Shown piece after piece: positions 1 through 5,200 of a stretch of 11,786 nucleotides of DNA. This DNA is from Phoronis pallida (Eukaryota; Phoronida; Phoronidae). The first letter of the stretch is position 1; every line of letters starts with the position of its first letter. The stretch spans positions 1-11,786 of the forward strand of contig JAOXYC010199018.1 in assembly GCA_028565715.1 (NCBI GenBank), in the 5' to 3' direction. The translations under genes and the position numbers were made by a program. The notes below the pieces were generated by a model. That model had not been told where the DNA came from, ran no database searches, and saw nothing but the letters and a program-made list of their open reading frames with translations.

Positions 1-129
1 GACCAGTTGTCTAAACATGAGACCGCATTGAAAGAGCCTGGCAAACCCCATTTCAAATTGTCAAAAATTCAAAGAAAGTCTGCAAATGAAATGTTGGATA
101 ACGGAATGAATATACTCTTTCTCAAATAA
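1..129 (+). CDS. Possible last coding exon (3' part) of an unidentified upstream gene
   Basis: A reading frame is open from base 1 to a TAA at 127-129, giving 42 codons with fairly complex composition (rich in K, E, L, S). The first 60 bases are less AT-rich than the following DNA. An AATAAA overlaps the stop (125-130) and a second lies at 218-223, as expected near a transcript end. I do not recognise the peptide. A 42-codon open frame in AT-rich DNA can easily arise by chance, so this is only a candidate. It is not in frame with PCIF1 and ends well before it. Confidence 0.27.
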   Translation, partial: DQLSKHETALKEPGKPHFKLSKIQRKSANEMLDNGMNILFLK

Positions 130-551
130 ACCCATGTCAGTGAACCATATTGCTTTCCAATTCTTATTATTATATTAATAATTTCATTTGTTTATAATTT
201 GTTCTGCAAACATCAAAAATAAAAAATTACGATAAAAAGTCTGAACTGCTAAAAAGTGATTGTGGTAATTACCAGCAGATTGCATTTCTTATAATGTTAC
301 TTGAATTTTGTTTGTTGATTTATATTACTTATATACTGTGGCAAAGGTTTGTCTCCTCTAAAATTGGACTCGATGTGTCCTTTATTCAAAAAGACCAATA
401 GCACTGTTGATTGTTTTCCATTCACTTATTTGTGTATTGAATCGTTATATTCAAGAAATACTCAATTTCTGATGACAACTCATCACTATTTTTGTTCATA
501 TTGTCTTTATTATAAATTGCCTCCAATAAAATGCCTTGTTTATATTGTCAG
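130..551. other. AT-rich non-coding DNA upstream of the first PCIF1 coding exon
   Basis: No recognisable gene, CpG cluster or clear core promoter was seen. A plus-strand open stretch at 349-582 has no family features and overlaps the presumed 5' UTR, so I read it as chance. The pyrimidine-leaning run ending in CAG at 549-551 could be a 3' splice site, which would place a non-coding first exon and the promoter further upstream. AATAAA hexamers occur at 218-223 and near 525. Confidence 0.5.
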
Positions 552-589
552 GTCACAACCTCCCATGACCCTAGGTCATTGATTAAAGG
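552..589 (+). promoter_or_regulatory. PCIF1: PCIF1 5' untranslated leader with a 5-residue upstream ORF
   Basis: This stretch lies between a possible splice acceptor (CAG at 549-551) and the PCIF1 start codon. It contains an upstream ATG at 565-567 that reads MTLGH and stops at TGA 580-582, seven bases before the main ATG. The upstream ATG has C at -3 (weak context) while the main ATG has A at -3, so leaky scanning or reinitiation would be expected. An in-frame TAA at 584-586 shows that the PCIF1 frame cannot extend further 5' within this exon. The true transcript start is not visible. Confidence 0.4.
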
Positions 590-655
590 ATGAGTGGGGA
601 AAACTCACAGACTACAGAAATGGGCAAAGAAAATGAAGACAAGACTGCATCTACG
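590..655 (+). CDS. PCIF1: PCIF1 coding exon 1 (residues 1-22)
   Basis: Encodes a polar, Glu/Thr/Ser-rich, presumably disordered N-terminus. It ends ACG before GTACAT in phase 0. An internal ATG (residue 11) is a possible alternative start. Intron 1 (656-925, 270 bp) is unremarkable except for a good branch-like TACTAAT at 875-881, about 45 bases before the acceptor. Confidence 0.85.
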
Positions 656-2199
656 GTACATGACTATGGCATAATAAAACAGTTTTTATTGTCAAAAATA
701 ACCTATAGTTAGTTAATTGATAAAATCAAACAATATCCACAGCTTGAAAGATGAAGTTTGTGTGCACTAATTAAAAGCAAATAAAAAATCATAATTCCTA
801 CTGAGAAAATTATATGCCATTACAACAGTGAATGCATTATATTTAGACAATGAAATACAATTACATGACATCAATACTAATTACTTGTATTATAAGTTAT
901 TTACGGTTCAATTCTTGTTTTACAGTCGGAAAACAACAGCACTGGAGGGGGTCCGCCTAACATTGTTCAAGATCTGCCCATAGAGTTGCTACAAGCGGGT
1001 TGGCGTAAATACTGGAGTAAAAGAGAGAATATGTGTTATTATTTTAACAAGTTCACCAACCAGTCCCTATGGGAAATGCCACAGTTAACTTCTCCACAGG
1101 TACCATCTAGGTTCAGTAATAATGAATAAAATATTTATTTTGTCTACAGAAATAGCCGGTTTTAATATGTTTTTCAAGACAAAATAAATATTTAATTCAT
1201 CTTAGAACAGAGAAAAATGAGCTTATGCTCATACAGTAATAATGATTATACAACCTATGTTGAAATAACTCGCACAATAACTTCATTCAATATGCTGCCG
1301 AATACGTTCACGTGATCACCGGTTATTTAATGATGACGTTAAATGCATTGTTTCATTCATGTTATTTTTTAAAAAGTCTGTCACAAATCAGAAAAAAGGA
1401 ACTTATTTGGTTCATTGTTTGTATAAATAGGTTATTTTGCAGTGTTTGAATATGAGGTGAAGTTATTTGATCTCAACTTGAATCGTATGAAGTTCATCCG
1501 ATTCAAGTTTCAATTGAAATAACTCCGCCTCATATTCAAACCCAAGCTAAATAATCTATCATTGTAAACAAATTATTATGAGACAGTGGAACTTAAGACA
1601 TTTTAATTGTTTTTAAAAATTGTTTATTGATTATCAGTAGGATAGAAGAACCCGTAGTAAAATACTTTTCATTCTGTTCAATACAATCAGGACAATAAAT
1701 ATTACAAAAAGGATGATACAACAATAACAACAAAATATATACAATAATGCTTCACACAATCAACTGTTCATGACTGGACTAAATTAGGAGATAGGAGCAA
1801 AACATTCAATTTATCTTGTATTGAAAACCACATTGATTCATAAGCTATAATTTCAATTAAATTCTACATTTGTCTTTGTAGCCTGATCCTTATGGTGATC
1901 CACTTGGAATAAGTACGCCCTCCCCTGGTAGTGTGACAAGCCCCCCGCCTTTTGACACACACGATATCCGTCTGTCCCGACTAAGCACAGATATTCCTCC
2001 AGCGAGTATGGGTCACAAACGAAGGGCTAGTGGTGACATCGGTGCTAGTCCAGCTAAAAGAGTTGCTCCCAGTATTGGGTAAGAGCTTTTCGAATGTATT
2101 AACTTGCAGTGTAAATTGTATAATTGTCAAGTGTTGTGAAATCACAAGGGCCCTGAATTTCTTTTCTAAAGACAAAATGCTGTGTTTTCTATACTTGAC

Positions 2200-2230
<31 letters not shown>

Positions 2231-5200
2231 TTGGTGCTTATATAGCGCTTTTTATTCAAAGCGCTTTACAATGATTATTTTCCCAGGTTGCGGAACTGTT
2301 CACTCAAATATCATTCTCATATCAGCCATCATACTAGAACATTTGTGTCGAAAAAGTTGACAGATTCCAATTAATTCCATTTACAATTGCAGCAGAAGAT
2401 TAAAATCTTTAGAAAAACATTTTTCCCTAGTCTGGTTTCTAAAAATTATCTGCAAGGACAATCCATTAACATTCTTTGTTCATTTCAGGCCTTTCTGGAA
2501 CTTTGAGATCCCAAGCAACAGCGTAATCTACGAGCGACCCCCATGTATATTACCCCCACCCCATCCTGATGTTGAACAAGCTAGGGCACTTTATGCTATA
2601 AAACTACGCCAACAGTTTCAAGAGCTCTGTCATACTAGAGAAGGTACTATACAGTTACATTTCCTATATTCATAGTGACTGGAATAAAATTACCTTGAAC
2701 CATTAAATGATGACTTGGTCACCACAAATAAACCCCTTCATGATTTACCAGAACTCCATATCATGATGGAAATTGCTGATTTTTAAGAAGCGTGACTTGA
2801 GAAATGCTATCTGACATAGCATGACTGTTAAATTCTGATGATCTGTATTCATGAGAAGTTGATCTTTTGACCAACATAGAAAGTAATAATTCTGAATTGC
2901 TCTGTTGCTATGTGTTCTATCGTATTCTCATTCATCATTTGAAAAAGTTATATTTTAAATACTTGCCGTCAAAACCATACATTAATTAATATTTTAAATG
3001 TGTTCAGAGACAATGTTGTTTTCCTGTGTTTAAGGAAGTAGAGCTGTATTGGTGACCATAAAAGTAATAAAAATAAATTGAAGTGAAACTTGCCCATTTA
3101 GAACTGCATGCACCATATTTGGAATATTCCAAAATTTCTAGCTCCGCAAATCAATTTAAATGCGTTCCTGAATGCCTTTTAGAGCTTAAAATAACTAGCA
3201 TTGGCCAAATTTTAATTTGTAATAAGTGATTTTTGCCACCCGTACCTTAACATTTTTCAAAAATATTTGCTGCATGTCTTAGGTTTTTATACTTAGAATA
3301 CAATAAGTACAACGATTTTCACTGCAATTTGTTTTTATGGCCATGGATATGGCTTATGCATCTTTAAGATATTTCTTGTCCATTGAACAGGTATAGATGC
3401 CCCAACCGAGTCTTTTAACAGATGGGTTCTTGAAAGAGGTGTTATAAACAAGGGTTCAGAGCCCTTCTTCCCTAGTGACTGTACACCCGAAATCTCAAAG
3501 TCATTATACAGGGAAATACTGAATGACTTACCTATGAAACTGTTCAAACCAAAATACTCAGGAGATGCCCGGAGACAGTTGTCCAAGTATGCCGAGGCAG
3601 CAAAGAAAATGATAGATTCTAGGTGAGCTTTATATTTGTTGAAGTGTATTCTCTCTAATAACTACATATTCCCTATCACTAAGCAGTAAGCACCCCTCCG
3701 TGACAGTTTTTCAAGTAATTTTTGTAGGGGGAAATGTGTCAATATTAGGAAAAAAAACGAAGTGAAATCCCAAAAATGAATGGCTGTGGGTGAGAACAGA
3801 GTTATCTGAGTAACAAATAGGTGTCAGTGCATGTGGATTTTTCAAGCACCCTGGGTGCATATTAAGAAAAACATGGTAATTAGTTTCATTTGATGCTTGT
3901 CCAATTATTTCATTTATGAGAACGCCAGAGTGATAAGAATGGTGATAAAAAGGGCAACAGCCTTTGAATGAAACTTGTGATTTAGTATCATAAGTTGTTA
4001 AGTACTTTATTTTTTGTAAAACAGATACTGTACAATAAATGTTCAAAATATATTAAAAACAGGGTTTTTTTAAAATTTATTTTGATAATTCCTACAGGAG
4101 CACAACACCAGAAAGTCGGAAGATTGTCAAATGGAACGTAGAAGACACATTTCAGTGGTTGAGGAAACAGTATAACGCTTCATATGAAGATTATCTGGTA
4201 AGATAATCTTCTTTTGCTTTTTGACAAAATGTGACTGTTAAAGATTTTCATCTTTTTATTCAACTTAATTACATGCTGTCTATTTTCAACATAGAGTATA
4301 CAATACAAGTTTGATGATGAACATCTGTTTTGGCAAAATATGGCAATAAATCTAGACAGTGAATTGATGGTAAAAATTGAAGAATATATATCTTATAGCT
4401 CAAAAGAGATGTTTAATATTAGTGATAGGTTCGAAAAACTACATTACATCAATTATTTTGAAACGACAGAAAAAAATGAAACTAACCCAATCAAGTTTTT
4501 TGTCTTCAAATTTATCAATTTGGCCATTAAAAAACAAGAATTCATTGTTTTTACATCAATAATTATGATATGATATTTAACGAGTCAAACGAAGTTTAAC
4601 AAAGGTCAGAAAATATGCATGCAAAATATACATTTTAACCATGCAAGACTATTCACACAATTTGTTCACTATTGAATTTTCAGGAGAGACTAGCCCACCT
4701 CAAGCGACAATGTCATTCTCATGTGTGTGAAGCATCGAAGACATCTGTAGAAGGAATTTGTTTAAAAATATACTCACATTCGTGTGAATATGCTACTAAA
4801 CTTAGAGAAAAACACTGGAAAATACTCGCCGAACATAATATAAAAGGTAGGGCTAACAATTATCGATCTATTTTCTGCAGAAATATACTAGAATTATACA
4901 AAAAGTATTGTTCCATAACTTGAAAGAGTTCTGATCTTGATAAGTCACGTAACGAGTGTAGAATCCTTTTCCTCACATGAAATCTTAACGCGCAATTTTA
5001 CTTTCAAATATCACATCACAAGCTGTTGTCACATTCACCACAATCATGTATTTATTTTTGAACAAATATTGAATGGGTGGAATAGTACACACAATCCGTG
5101 ATACTTCAGCGGATATGATTTAAAATTTAACAACTTTTGGATAAGTGGCAGAAACAAACTTATCATGTGAGAATGATTATATAATTTCATGGTTTCATTA

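Larger units (their letters stand above)
1100..1881 (+). other. PCIF1: PCIF1 intron 2, with two large inverted repeats
   Basis: A 782 bp intron. It holds an inverted repeat just after the donor (1122-1200) and a longer foldback (about 1427-1559). A short motif TTGAAATAACTC occurs at 1260-1271 and again at 1514-1525 in the foldback arm, hinting that several pieces of one repeat family landed here. The last 300 bases show no feature. Confidence 0.8.
2079..2488 (+). other. PCIF1: PCIF1 intron 3, with a microsatellite and repeat end
   Basis: A 410 bp intron containing (AAT)10 and an adjoining GCGC-containing repeat fragment. The remaining approximately 200 bases before the acceptor show nothing I recognise. 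Open frames on both strands across 1981-2259 are shadows of exon 3 and the microsatellite. Confidence 0.8.

Noticed and set aside
2707-2779. ATGATGA and CTGA 73 bases apart in intron 4, like a C/D-box snoRNA
   Set aside because: The terminal stem is at most four A-U pairs with a spacer, no convincing D' or C' pair was found, and the motifs are short enough to occur by chance.
3711-4046. Minus-strand open frame of 111 codons in PCIF1 intron 5
   Set aside because: No domain, signal or family resemblance; it lies wholly in an intron of a well-supported gene and its composition follows the AT-rich background.
4340-4573. Plus-strand open frame of 77 codons in PCIF1 intron 6
   Set aside because: The Lys/Ile/Asn/Phe-rich product is typical of AT-rich chance frames, and a second overlapping frame is equally open.
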